The notes under the pieces are model-generated. The model searched no databases, was not told the origin of the DNA, and worked only from the letters and a program-made list of their open reading frames with translations. Source: Kryptolebias marmoratus (Eukaryota > Chordata > Actinopteri > Cyprinodontiformes > Rivulidae). From it: a stretch of 64,000 nt of DNA. The position numbers and the translations under genes were made by a program. Position 1 is the stretch's first letter. Each line of letters starts with the position of its first letter. Of this stretch, positions 12,611 to 25,045 are shown piece after piece. Location of the stretch: NCBI RefSeq assembly GCF_001649575.2, contig NC_051434.1, forward strand, positions 7,302,268-7,366,267. Direction: 5' to 3'.

Positions 12611-14139
12611 TTACTCAAGAATTAATATCACTTTTCAACCATTTCACAAACACTGAAGCTAATATTTTGATTACAAATGTAATATTTTCTCACCATCCCT
12701 CAGTAAATCTCCTCTGAAAGTGGAGGCCCTCTGATCAGACACACCTCCGGCTGACAGGATGGTAGAAGACAAGTTGCAGCTCCTCCGTCTAACCTCTGAT
12801 AAGGAAAAAGCTATAAACTGAAAACATCTTACAAAACTGCATCATCAACTACGACACGTTTCTTTCTAAAGTTTTCTTTGGAAAGAACAATTCAGACAAG
12901 TACTCGGTAAAAATAAATAAAGTTTAGATGCAGTACAAACTTTTGCAAACTTCCTTTTTTGACATCCTTTTTGACAACTATCTACAGGGCAGGACATCAT
13001 TCTTGATATGCCACACACCAAAACAAGGTAATGACCCATAATGATTCATGTAGAACCATCAAGGAATGATTGATGAAAATTAAATATGCATTATTGAAAT
13101 GGCCAAGCCTTGAATTGATTATCATTAAAATGCAAAGGTTCTGATGTCGTGTATCCCTGCGGCCCCCCTCCTCTGAGATGATGAGAGCAAAATGCCCCAT
13201 AAATCAAATCCTGGGAACAACTTTGTCACTTTAGAGGAAATCAATTGATTTGATTGCTGCTAAAAAAGTTGTCCGACACGGACTGGAGGGCTTCACATAC
13301 GTTTTTATGTGGGTAATCGAGGGGTTTCTTTTTTCATTAAAGAGCACAAAGGCCAAACGAGGAAGTAGAAATTCATTTCTTCTCTCAAACTAGAGTTTAA
13401 ACTTTTTAGTGACTTTTAATTGAGCCATAATTTCAGCTTTCTAATCTTTGAAACAGAAGCTTCCAGGCCCGAATGTGACACTGCGCTCAGTGATTGCCTG
13501 GCTCGTGTCCGGAGGTGTAACACCATTCTCGGAGGAAGAGGCATCTGTTTCATTGTTGGAGCCAGACGGCGCAGCTTGTCGAATGAATTTCCTTTCAACT
13601 GCACAGACCTGCCCCTGCTACAGATGGCTTAGCTCACAATAAATGATTCAGAAAACGATAACGTGCCTCCAAACAGACGAGAGGTCAGCTCCTCATGCTA
13701 ATGGAATGTCTTCCTCAGTTAGAGACCAGACAGAGCACTTGTTACGTATCTGTTTAATTATAGAAACATTAGACTCCATGTCTGCTGCTCAGGGAAAGTT
13801 AGGCATGTTTAATCCTTTTTGATTTTTAATATTGAGCAGATCAGGTAATCAAAATTAAACTTTTCCAAACAGAAAAGTTGTAAATCTTTCTCCAATTCCT
13901 TTTCATAACTAAGTAGAGACATCCTTAAAGCCCCGCCCCCCCAAAAATCAGGTCAGCTTCTGAAGAAATTATCTTTTAAATTGTCAACTTAGGCCCCAGA
14001 GCAGGAGTTAAAACGCTTCTAGTGTTTCACAGTGTCGGGACATTTAAACATCGAGGTGCAAGTCTAGACCTACAAAATGACAGGAGACTGTAAACTGAGA
14101 CCGTCAGTAATATTCTGCAATTGTCAATCTGTCAGCTAA
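12611..14139. other. Unassigned sequence
   Basis: No exon or known repeat. The short frames at 13416-13642 overlap on three frames and are not credible genes. Confidence 0.5.
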
Positions 14140-14560
14140 AATGCACAAATGTCAAAGGTAACTCAAGAAACTGCATTTTCTGCAAAAACACAGCGTGAAC
14201 GCTGAGTGCTGAGTGACTTTGCTGTAGAATGATGAAACTGAGCTGTTAAAGCTAAAGGAAGCAGACTACTTACTAAAAGCTAAAAGTAGCAGAATGGTAG
14301 CTAAAAGCTTAAAGTAACATAATAAGACAAAAATAGAGCAGGCATGCCGAAGCAGGTTTCAAAATAAAAATGTTTTAGAAGGAACTGAAGAGATTCCAAT
14401 GCATGTCTATGGGGAAAATATTTGTAACTTTAGTTAAATCTGTTTTTAAAAGTATAGAAGTTAGAAAAACCAATTATAAACCTGATATATGAATGGCTAA
14501 AATGGCACAAAGTGTGCAGAAGTAGTTAGATGGCAAAAAACTGTATGGAAACCCAAAAAC
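14140..14560 (+). repeat. Repeat family C copy
   Basis: Begins with GAACGCTGAGTGCTGAGTGA, followed by CTAAAAGCTAAAAGTAGCAG and a further TAGCTAAAAGCTTAAAG. It ends in GAATGGCTAAAATGGCACAA and GTGTGCAGAAGTAGTTAGAT. The same order, reverse complemented, is present at 31660-31995. Confidence 0.75.
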
Positions 14561-15458
14561 AGGAAAACAGCAGCCTGAATGCTGAATCAGCATCCACACA
14601 ATAAGAAGCTGTGAAGCTGATATGAATAGATGTGTTTGACCGTGACACAGCTTATCAGGCAAATCTACAATCAGATACATGCAATTAAATGAGCTCAAAC
14701 CCTAAATAAATCCACTTTTTATCCAGGAAAATGGAAACAGGCAGAAGAATCAGCCCCTTCTTCTTTCTCAAGTGATTTCATGGCGGATGTGGGACATCAA
14801 AGTAAAAGTCTCACCCCCCCCCCCCATCCCCCCTTGTCCTTTTCTGACATGGACATTAGTGCATCTGAGACATGTCCCATACAAATGTCAGCTTCTTTCT
14901 GTTCCGTGTAGGAAGATTAGAAAGAAAGAAGCCGACAAGGGCAAAGGGAAAGGGAGAGCGACGTGGAGAGGCAAATCTGGGGAGACATGAATAGCTTGCA
15001 GGTGTTTTTTTTTTATTATTTTTAGAGAGAGAGAAAGAAGGGAGAGAATGTGGGAATTATGAAGCGGCGACTTTACCTCCACACCCCACGCTGTGATTAT
15101 GTTTTATGACCGGAGTGTTTGTCGAACCGAAGCGAGAAGCTGTAAAGATGTTTTATGTGCAACACAAGTGTTTACATTACAGCCGATATATCTAAAAAAG
15201 GGAAGCACAGAGGAAAAGAGCAAAGGATTACCTTTAGGAAGAAAAACAAACATGTGTGAGTCTATGTGATGCGATTTAATACAGAAGATTGGAAGAGCAA
15301 ACGAGAAAATAACATTTCTTCTGCATTTTTCAGAATCTTAACTATTTTTATTTTACAGAATTTGTTGCAGAGAGAGTATCGGTGCACACTGTACAAACTG
15401 CATCTTTATTATCAGCCACCACAGAAGGCAAGGCTGAGCAATAATGTCTCTACCTGCG
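14561..15458. other. Unassigned sequence with a C12 run
   Basis: Contains a homopolymer of twelve C at 14814-14825 and a GA-rich stretch at 14915-15060. No gene seen. Confidence 0.5.
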
Positions 15459-15843
15459 TTTGTTTGTCTGCAAAATATCTAATTAACCACTGGATGCAGT
15501 GAAACCTTCACAAAGTAACCACTGGATGTACATCTGCAACTGATTAACTTTTAGGAATCAACCCAATTCAAGCTGGCCATCACAGCTAATCAACCTAAGC
15601 CTCCACAAAAATGGCTATAACTCGTTGAATTTTACAGGTATTAAGCTAAGATGTGGCTTAATAATCACTGACAATAATTCACAAATCATACAAGCGCTAA
15701 TAATTCATGCAAGTTATCACAACTGGGATTGAGCATAATGTTGTCAAGGTTTAATCAAAACAGCTACAACCCCATCATTTCTCAACAAAAGATGATTTTA
15801 CTTCAAAATTCTGGCATTCCTTCAAGGAAGCTAGGCCTTTTAT
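15459..15843 (-). repeat. Repeat family A copy (minus orientation)
   Basis: Reverse complement of the A unit: CACTGGATGTACATCTGCAA, GATTAACTTTTAGGAATCAA, CCCAATTCAAGCTGGCCATC and, at the far end, AGGAAGCTAGGCCTTTTA. This copy is close to full length. Confidence 0.8.
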
Positions 15844-16339
15844 GTATTTTTTGAGCAAAACATTCTGCTGATTGTGGGACAAATTTGAATTAAAACTTGG
15901 TTTTAATTCGATTTTTTTGTTTGAGTTTTTGTCTTCCACCAAGTTGCAAATAGGATTTTATTTGATCATGCAGAGATTTTTCTTTCCAGGCATTTATTTT
16001 AATAGGAATATAATTTCCTCGGCCAGGTTTTTTTTAGCACAAAACAAGTTAGATTCACAAACTTTGTAATCAGAAATGTTGTTTACTCACTTGCCTTTCA
16101 GGTAGCATGTTCTGTTCAGATACAAGAACAAAAAAACAGAAGAGGTGATGAAGAAGAGTGGGGAAAACTGTCAAATAAATACCCCAAAGCAAAGTTGCAA
16201 AAAGATTTTAATTGGCATCATTTTAATCATTCTTGGTTTAATTTACAGTTTATCCATTCATGTCAAAGGTAAACACATCTCGTGGTTCTCTTAAATATTG
16301 GTAAATGCTTTTTGTCCTCATTTCAGATCCTTTTTATTC

Positions 16340-18295
16340 TTAAAACATAAACAAACATGACAGAAGAGCACATTCTCTCGTACACACTTGCATATTCAGA
16401 TCCTACGAATGACTCCATAACGAGTACAAAATTTTCTAAATGCCACAAACTTGAAAAGCGCGGACAACCACTTTCCTCACACACACACACGCCCTTTCAT
16501 TCACCCCCACAGACATACACGCTCACAAAAACACTCTTGCTTGTGCACACCCAGACACATTCCATAACCGGCACGTACTTAAAATATACATTACGATGCA
16601 GACTTCCTGGTTTTGCCAACAACACCAGCTTCGTTTGTGGTTCATCACAACGTTATTAGCCGTATCATTCCCACGCGGCCGTGGTCACTGACCGTAACTT
16701 CATACCAACAACCATCTCTTTGTGACGAGCTGAATCACATCTATTTGTCTACACGACTAAAATGCTGCAGTAAAAATCTCACTGCTTGGAGAAAAATAAA
16801 TAAATAAAAATAATTAAAAAAATGGCACAATAGCTTATAGAGCAAAGGCCTACGAATGCACAATAATAAATAAGGTAGATAAATACTTCGATGTTTAAAT
16901 AAAAAGGTTTGAAAATAAATTTTAAAAAGCACAACATTGTATTTTAATGAACGCTTGCCTACAATGTGTCAGAATACAGTATAAAAAAGTGAACTTATTA
17001 TTTTCACATTCACACGTGTTTGTTTTTTGTTTTGTTTTGTTTGTTTGTTTTTTTTAACGTTTTTTTTAAATCTTTTTACTTTTTAACAAAATGGCGGCAG
17101 CGTTACTTTGAGACTCAAAGCACAATTTCTCCTCAGGCACCTGCCGCACTTTGGCGACTGTATGGGGTCGTTTCCATGGTAACTGTGACTGCTGCGATGG
17201 CCATCAGCCCTGATTGGCTGCGGACCTGTGAAGTGGGAAAAAGGAACAGACAGGGTTGTCTGGGGTTTTAAAAAATGGGGTNGTTTGAACAATCGCAAAT
17301 TAGAGGCGTTTCTGAATGACTCTGCTGATTGCTGCGAGCAGGTTCTTTTTTTTTGTTATTTTTTATTCTTTTTTTTTTTTTTAGAGGTTTGACATCTGGA
17401 AAAATCTACGAAGGTAAATGCACTGGAACAAAACACACGTCTAGCACGTCTACTGCGTCTAAGTGCCGTCAAATTACTAGTCCAGGGTCTGTATTTTTCT
17501 AGGGTTGTTACAGTGTGAAGGCAGGAAATGCAGACAAAAGACTAGTTCTGAGAGGGCACTCACTACCCTCTAAGGAAAGCAGCTATCACAAAGCCAGGGG
17601 TATTTTTGATGTCTGGAGAAAATGGATTATTGAAAGGCCCACGGATACAAATTCTTACCCTTTTTCTTGGGCTTTTATTACCAGCAGCTACCACACACCA
17701 GTGTGAAAACATTCTACAATGTCCCGGACAATGGCGACAGTTCTTATTATTCCCTCATTATGTAAATGACCCGGACTCTTCTAGAGTCCATCTTGCTTTT
17801 ACATCAAAGTCAGGGTTTAATGCGTCACCATGCTGGGTCCTTAAAAAAAAAAGAATCCACTGCAGAGTTCAGAGTTGCCATTTTCTTCAAAGCTCACCCT
17901 TAGAAAAACTTTGCTTTCATTAGCTGACAAAGTGTTTATTTTTTCTAACCATGCTACAAAAAGAGTGTTTAGTTTGAGTTTCATATCAGTCGGGAGAGCA
18001 GCACCAAAGTCTGACTCTGAATGTTGGTTGTGATCTCCATGTGGTCACCCCACCTGCATGACATGTTGTGTTACTCGTGATAACGATGTCCAACAACAGG
18101 TGTTGAGATGACAGCAAAAAGGCCTCTTTTTTTAAATAAATTTGCTCTTTTTTTTTTGTTTTGTCTTCGTCCTCGAGTTGTATCTGTTGCACCTTTTCTC
18201 GACTCGCTGCTTTGCTTCCTTCAACTTTCCCCTCTTCAAAAACTTGGTGGATGCAAAGCCCTTTGGACAAGGCAGTCACCACTCTGCGACGATCG
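16340..18295 (-). other. efna3: Probable efna3 3' untranslated region
   Basis: The stretch following the efna3 stop codon in the direction of transcription. No repeat family of this window reaches into it. AATAAA poly(A) hexamers on the minus strand are visible at 17935-17940, 17674-17679, 17362-17367 and 16333-16338, so the end could lie anywhere from about 380 to 1960 bases past the stop. Long T runs at 17020-17080 and 17348-17382 and an N at 17282 make the middle hard to read. Assigning the whole stretch to the UTR is inference. Confidence 0.35.
17282..17282. other. Undetermined base (N)
   Basis: Single N in the probable 3' UTR; the second N of the window is at 31029 in intron 1. Neither affects a coding exon. 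Confidence 0.99.
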
Positions 18296-18414
18296 CTAGG
18301 ACAAAAGGACGGCAGACACGAGCAGCATGGCCACAGTGAGAAGAAGGCGGTCGTGTGATGGGCTGCTGCCGCTGACGCTTTTCTCCAGCTTGGGAACTTC
18401 AGGGTTAAACTCAT
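18296..18414 (-). CDS. efna3: Ephrin-A3 exon 5, coding part (GPI signal and stop)
   Basis: The last coding exon. The split codon with exon 4 gives Asp, followed by EFNPEVPKLEKSVSGSSP, a short polar spacer (SHDR) and the hydrophobic tail LLLTVAMLLVSAVLLS, ending at TAG (18296-18298). PKLEKSVSG matches the PKLEKSISG of mammalian ephrin-A3 (from memory). Small residues in SGSS, then a spacer, a hydrophobic tail and no cytoplasmic basic residues are what a GPI-attachment signal requires; the tail would be cleaved and the protein held in the outer leaflet. The acceptor is TTGCAG after a pyrimidine-rich tract. Exons 2 to 5 joined give 187 residues; exon 1 would add roughly 40, near the usual family length. 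Confidence 0.94.
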
Positions 18415-21400
18415 CTGCAAAGAAGGAGAAAAGTCATACAGAACAAAACAAACCATTACTACATTAATAATTTATCAATCTAAAGGCAGTGTGTGATGCA
18501 TGCAAATTGGGCTTTAAAATATGCAAGAAAGAGACATTGCGCAATTATCAACAAACCACCAATTATCATCAGCTACATATGGTCTTCCCCCCGTGGGAGA
18601 GAAAATTAAAAAACAGTCGTTTCTGATCTGTTTTTTTTTTTCTTTCTTTCTTTCTACGCTAATGATGTTTTTGTCCTGAAGGGATTTCAATCAAACCAAA
18701 TTACTGTGTCCTTACTACTGATTTGACAAAACAGAACATTACCTTCAGGGAGAGACCTCAAACACATTTAGTAATATTCAGCAGAAGTGGATTACAGAAT
18801 CATTATGCTCATTCTCGACGTAATGCATCCCATTATAGCTACAATATTCTGAAATAGGTCAAAAGGCACCAAATAGGTCTTAATAGTACATCACTGACTG
18901 CGTCCCTCACTCAACCAACAACAACTTATCAAAAGAGTCAAACAAAATCTTAAAACAAGACTTGAGACTTAAAAACCATCTTCTTAGGCAGTGTTGCATT
19001 AAAGGTACTCATTGCAATGTCATAAAAACTGGTTAAAAAAATTATAAAATGGAGACAGAAAGTGAAGAAAGTCACATGTTTCATTTTTGTCTCATTATGT
19101 TCCATAAAGATTAAAACAATTGGAGAGAAAGACATCTTCCTCAGGTTTTTGTAACATTAAAACTTTTCTGGAAAGATTTTTAGGCAAAGTAACCATAAAC
19201 TATCTGCCAGCAAAAACAAGTGAGGTGAAAACAGAGAGAATGATCACCTGAAAGAAACTATTTGATGAATGTGTAGTATTTCTCCACTGAGAGCAAATCG
19301 TTCTGCTGCTCTCGTTGAGACTGTCGACATCGTCACACGCATCTGACTGACAGTCACACTGTAGTTGCAACAGGAAAATCTCAAACATTTAACGCTACAT
19401 GAAGGCTGGAAGGGAGAATTTAAACCTGCGCTGCCACGGGTCACAGCAGGATCATCACAGCAAAGTACGCTGCAGATTCAGAGACCAGAAGAAGAGAAGA
19501 AGAGGCCAAAACACACCTTTACATAAAGAAGTTGCTAGTTGCTTTTAATGTGAACTAATTCTCTCAGACTTGTCTGCAGGTACAAGCTCTGACATTCTCC
19601 AAGCTCCACAAGAAACATCTCTTTTAAACTCTTTTCATTTTTGAGAAAAGCCTGTCTTGGAAAACAAATGTGTGGGAAGGCAGGGTGCTGGATGCCTCAG
19701 GCTGCAACAAGGTATCAAAGGTCCACAGCACGGCGCTGAACTCCACAGCACAAATTTGGGATACAGCAATCAATTTCCGGTATATTCTTGTCTACATGAG
19801 GCAGAACAACAGAAGACATGCAGGGCAGCTCCTGTGTCCGTAGCAAAGCACTTCAGGCGTTTACAGTCAGATAAGAAACATCAGCTCCAGACTGTCGATA
19901 AGTGAGAAAAGGTTGTCTGGTCTGATAAATTCTCACGCCAACTACAAACACAGTGATGGGAGAAATAATTCAGGAAGTGTTGTAGTTATTGTTCTTATTA
20001 ACTGCTGGAAAACTCAGCGTTCAGTCAAACTTCAAGCAGGTCTTATAAGTTCAGTGATTTAAACAGATCACGAAGACGGAACAATTCCAAAGGGAAATAA
20101 AGATTTCATTTTTATCTCTGTTTTTGTGTTGACATTGATGTGACCTTTTAAATTATTTTAAAGAAAATTTCAGCACGACTGACTTCAGTTATCAGATTGC
20201 TCACCCTGCCACCAACAAAGGCTAAGTTGAGGCTGAATAAATAAAGTAACAGAATGTGAGTTTGGTAGATTTATCCAGCTCCGAGTCTATTGTTAGGTTG
20301 CCACAAATGAGACTGAGCAACTTTGGTTCCTCTGGTCACTGAGTTCACAGAGTTTGCAGTTTGCATATATTACAAGTCTTTTTCTTGCTTTGTGCACAAC
20401 AGATTTTCAAAGATCCACGCACAATGAGACACAAAACGGATGTAAAACGCACATTAAAACAAAGTTCATCTTATGTTTTCTCTTGCTGCCACTTAGATAC
20501 GTACAAATATGCAGCAGAAGAAAGAACGATGCAGGTGCACAGTGCTTTAGCTTTCGCATAAACAAAACTAGATGAACAATTAAAGCGGTTTGAAGTGGAA
20601 TATAAAGTGTTTCCTTGCCACAACAAATGTCCGCTGCTCGTAGTTCACGTTTAAAACAGCTACAAACACGACAAATTGAGTTACAGGGGGTCTAGAAGGT
20701 GAAATAACAAATCTAATCATTTCATAATTAATCACTGCTGTTTGTGTTATGTGGTGGACTCACCAACATCAATTGCAGGGATTTGGAAATGCTTTTTTAA
20801 TGGGGTAAGAAAAGCAATTAGACAATCCGACAGGCTGTTAACAAGCAAACAGTGGTCTGTTTCATAAAAGTGATTTGTAAGCCCTGCTCTCATTCAGACT
20901 GTAAATACCAGTGTCTTCTTTTTATAAATGACAAAGTGTGATGAATGCTTGGAGTGGTCAGCCTGGGTAGGATTTTTATTACCCCTTTAATTTTCTTTTC
21001 TAAGTAATTTGGCCTGAGTGACATTTTTATTTCATATTAATGTTAATATTTACGTTTTTTTTTTTTGTCCGGAATCTCCTTTTCCTTTCATATGTTATTT
21101 CGCTTTTTGTGCACAAAAAGCTCTGCTCAAAGGTCACAATAAAACGAGATGTTCTTCTCAATTTAAGACATTTCTCTTAAACTTTAAACCCTTTTCACTG
21201 TAAATGTTTTTCCGTTACTTGTCTAAGAAATACCTGCCTGTTTGCCCCAAAATAACAGATTGGGTCTTTTGCCAGGAGGGCACTTAAAGAGACCAAATCA
21301 CAAGGCAAAAGATGACATGGTGATTTTGCAATTTACAAATTTTATTTTTTTTATTATTAACAATACGTTGTGTAGAATGCATCAGTTGGACTCAAGTTGT

Positions 21401-23309
21401 AAAAAAAACATTGTTCCTCTTAAAAAAACTGTTAAATAAGGAAAATGTGACCCAGAAGCTTGTCTGCTAATAATAAAAAAGACAGAAGTGTAAACATATG
21501 CGATGAGAAGAAATGCAGAAATGTGTTGATGTTCAGCCAGTCCGTGGGCCGGTCTGGTCCTGAGGCTGAGTCAGAGAGTGGGTGTCCAGCGGTCAGGGGA
21601 GCCATCAGGGGTTGTTTTAAAGCTTGTGTGTGTCCATGCATGTGCGTAAATCTTATTGCTCCTCTAAATGTATTCAGCAAAATGCATCACTCCGCTGGAG
21701 GCTATGATTTTTTATGATTTCCTGCCAGTGTGTGTGTGTGTGTGTTTTTTTTATATTAAATTCTACATAAGCCAGTGCCTGAGTTACTGCTGAGCAATTC
21801 GCCCACCACTGAGCTGTTTTTTCTCTGCCCCTTCTCTCTGTTCTTCCCTTTTCCTGTCCCCCACGCTAGTTTTAGCCTTCTCTCTGCTTTTTTTCTCTTC
21901 ATCTCATTCTCTCTCCCGCTGCCTCTGTTTCCTCCCTCTGCCGCTCATATATTCCTTTTCTTTTCTGTTTTTCCCCCTCTAACTATGATGCTTATGGCTG
22001 GAGCTCTTTTTTATTTTTTTGTTATTTCATCCCTGTTGGTCTCAGTTTCCATCTCGGGCAGGTCACACACTCTCAGCCCTTGTCACAGGCTGCCTACAGC
22101 TCCAAGAAACAAGCATGCTAAATGATTCCCGGCAAGAGGCTTTTGTTTGAGATGGGGATGGAAAAAGACAAAGGAAAATAGAGGGTTTATGTAACCACTC
22201 AGCTGCATAATTGACTCGCTCGCTGACATACTAGCTTCTTGGGTAAACACGGACCTTTCATTTCCTACAAGACCTCCGCTGACCTTGTGGGTTTTGTGCA
22301 GATGAAGAAGGAAGGTTTATGTAGCTGTGTGTTGCTTTGAGATGAATCCAACAATCATGAATTTCTTTTTGAATGAGTGTGTGTGTCCACAAATAAAGTA
22401 ATCTGTATGCCTCACTGTGTGTGACTCATTAGCATCATTCCCCTATAAGATAACGTGAGGTCAGAGAATGGTGTGCAGGATCAGGACTGGATTAATGCAG
22501 CTGATGGAGGAAACAATTAATCTTATAATGACATTGACAAATGAACATTGTAATAAGATCAGAATTGAAGCTAATCCTGTTTCAGAGGTTTGGCTCAGTC
22601 AAATCACATCATTTATTGTAATTATTATGTTATCATAACCAATAGGAAGGATCACTATAACACAGAAAAAAAGGACTATGTTGTAAAGTGATACTGATTT
22701 TATAAAAAAACTGGTGAATTCACAGGTTTAAAAATAATCCACAGCCTATATGTAATGCAAATATGGTAAAGTGTTAACGTTATTTAGTATATGCTCCATT
22801 TTCATTTGACTTCAGCAACAGCTTAAAAAAACATTAGGACAGGAACATGATTAGCAGTGACATGATGCTGTAACATGTGCAGAATGTGGTTTGACATTAT
22901 TTTGTTACAAAAAATGTATTTGAAAAATATATAATCTCTGTTGCAGCAAACGTTTCTTTAAAACCTGCTGGCTTTTCAAGTGTGTGTTCATATGAAGCTA
23001 AATGGTTCTTTTTTAACTTGGAAAAGGCAGAGGTCATAATTTTAAAAAACCTGATTATGATTTGAACCACAGGACACTTTAACGACACTGCAGCCCATAA
23101 TAAGTAGTTTAGGACTGTTAAAGGTCTGATGTTTCAAACCTGTAAGCAATTATAGGTGTGACATGCTTCAGCATAGTCTCATTGCTGATATTAAATCTAA
23201 TTTTTAAAAAGCTTTTAACATTTCATACATTATTTGGACAGTTTTCAGCTATATTAGGACTTTTTGTGGAAACCATTCATCTTCTTCCCTTAACTGAGTC
23301 CAGATTCCA

Positions 23310-23655
23310 AAGGCAGCAGCTTAAATCCTCAACTCTTCCTTTCCTCCGCTCTGAGGTTTCTTCCCATGTCCCAAACACCTCCCTCTGAATGCATACAGAA
23401 GGCATCCTTACCAGACACCGCAACCGCCCCAGCTGGCTCCTTTCAGTGTGGATTTACTCCTCGCTCCTTTCAAACAGTTGAGGTCCTTATCTTATTCCTA
23501 AGGGTGAGTCCAGCTGCTCTGCAGAGGACGCTCATTTCGGCCGCGTGTATTTGTGATCTCATTCTTTCAGTAACTACCCATAGCTCATGGGCTGAGGGTT
23601 GGACCACAGTTAGATCACATAGATTGAAGAGGTTAACACATAATACATTAACCAT
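23310..23655 (-). pseudogene. LINE reverse-transcriptase C-terminal fragment
   Basis: On the minus strand a decayed frame reads HELWVVTERMRSQIHAAEM, then LCRAAGLTLRNKIRTSTV and a stop; in a shifted frame follow ERSQLGRLRCLVRMP and QREVFGTWEETSERRKGR. This is the familiar C-terminal order of a fish LINE RT (HELWVMTER, AAEMSFLRRVAGLSLRDRV, RSQLRWLGHLVRMP, EVFRACPTGRRPRGRP, from memory). At least one stop and a frameshift break it. It lies in intron 4, in the same orientation as efna3. Confidence 0.7.
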
Positions 23656-23879
23656 TATGACTCGCCACCTGACAGAAGGTCTGAGTCTCCGAAGGACCCA
23701 GAAACCATGTTGTATGAGGCAGTTTGGGGGCGAGACAGGCTGGGATTCAATAACCCCTGCAATAACTACAAGATCAAGAGGCCATGATACCTTGCCTCGA
23801 CTAGGGATACCAGTGCATTACTCTTAAGCCAGATTTGGGAAAGAGGCTTGTCAGCAAGTGTCTGGAGACCATGGCCTTT

Positions 23880-24660
23880 AAAGTGGGATCTCACTAGGCT
23901 GTGTCTGTTGGGAGACTAGCTGGTGATTCAAAACTGTGGAAAAATTGTGAGAAAATATGTGAATTTTACGTTGCAGTCTCACTGAACTCTGAGTGTTTGC
24001 AACCAAGTGACCAACGGGCCACGTGGCTGCGTTTTTAGCAACCAATTTTTTGAAAATCATGGCCTATTTTTTGTGTGCATGACTTGTAAAAACTGCATTC
24101 TTGGTTGTGCACATTATTTTGTTGTCCACCTCAGCTCACATCCTACCTGTCTTGGCTCATTTTGTACCAACCTTGGCAGCCGCCACCAAGTGTCTGATTT
24201 GGTTTTGAGACCTGGACATTTGCCTCAGGTAGTTTCTGTCATATGAGAGCTCCTGCGCAAGTGTCAAAATACAGCTCTAGACGACACAGTTCAGATGGAA
24301 TTGAGACAGGTCGGAGATGCCCGCAACAACTTTGTGACTATTGCGACAGAAAGGTTGTTGCACATTTTTTTGCGAACATGTTTAAAACTCAAGTGACAGG
24401 GATGCAGGCATCTGCACCTCAGATGAGGAGGTTGGGATTCCTGCAAAAGACATTCCAGACATTTGGGACACTCTCTCGTGAAGGTTTTTTGCAAGCTAGT
24501 CAGAGCCCAGTGAGATACTACCTTTACCGATGGGCCAGGCAGAGCTCAGTCGAGCTACATGAGACCACCTTCATGCGGGACCACCTACGGAAAGTACTAG
24601 AAAAGACCATTGCATTGTGGATTAGGCAACAGCCAGAGGTTGAGGCCTTGGCTGTATGAT
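23880..24660 (+). repeat. Repeat family D, longer copy
   Basis: Shares TTGGGAGACTAGCTGGTGAT, AAACTGTGGAAAAATTG and TGCACATTATTTTGTTGTCC plus CACCTCAGCTCACA with 32593-32830, with the same order. An open frame of 138 codons (24243-24659) lies inside, but it shows no recognisable domain and I do not call it a gene. Confidence 0.5.
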
Positions 24661-24967
24661 CCTTGGTTATCAAAGCTGGTAATAAAAACACAAAATGTCA
24701 GTTTTATTATTTATTTAATATATAAAAATTTGAGGGGTATTGTAGGACTGCTGATTTCTTTGCAGTCATTGTTTTGCACATATTTTTTAGCTCTCAAGAG
24801 CAAAAAAATAAAAAAGTCTCTCATAAACTAGTTACAGCCTGAGAACTGTTTTTACCCAAAACAACATAAAAAAGGCAGAAACATTGTGGTCCTTTCCAAA
24901 ATGATTTGTACAACAAATCAAGGAAGACATTACAGCAGTTTATTTCCATCGTCTGAGAGTCACTTAC

Positions 24968-25045
24968 CAATGTTGTGTATCTTGATGTTTGGCCTGACTG
25001 TGTAGTCAGGAGAAGTCTGACTGGAGTCGTCATCTGCCTGGGAGG
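24968..25045 (-). CDS. efna3: Ephrin-A3 exon 4 (linker exon)
   Basis: A 78-bp exon encoding the membrane-proximal linker between the ephrin domain and the GPI signal. The codon shared with exon 3 gives Ala, followed by SQADDDSSQTSPDYTVRP and NIKIHNI, then one G that pairs with exon 5. The stretch VRPNIKI corresponds to GPNVKI of mammalian ephrin-A3 (from memory); the acidic and serine-rich start is poorly conserved, as expected of a linker. The acceptor is GCTCAG and the donor GTAAGT. Both ends are phase 1, so skipping would keep the frame and shorten the stalk; ephrin-A5 is known to have an isoform lacking the equivalent exon. There is no sequence evidence here for or against such skipping. 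Confidence 0.92.

Larger units (their letters stand above)
18415..24967 (-). other. efna3: efna3 intron 4
   Basis: A 6.55-kb intron with GTAAGT at the exon 4 side and TTGCAG at the exon 5 side. 18415-23300 shows no recognisable gene or repeat apart from simple tracts: a pyrimidine-rich stretch at 21800-21990 and a short (TG)n near 21728. Its upper part holds a LINE fragment (23310-23655) and a copy of repeat family D (23880-24660), annotated separately. Confidence 0.85.
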
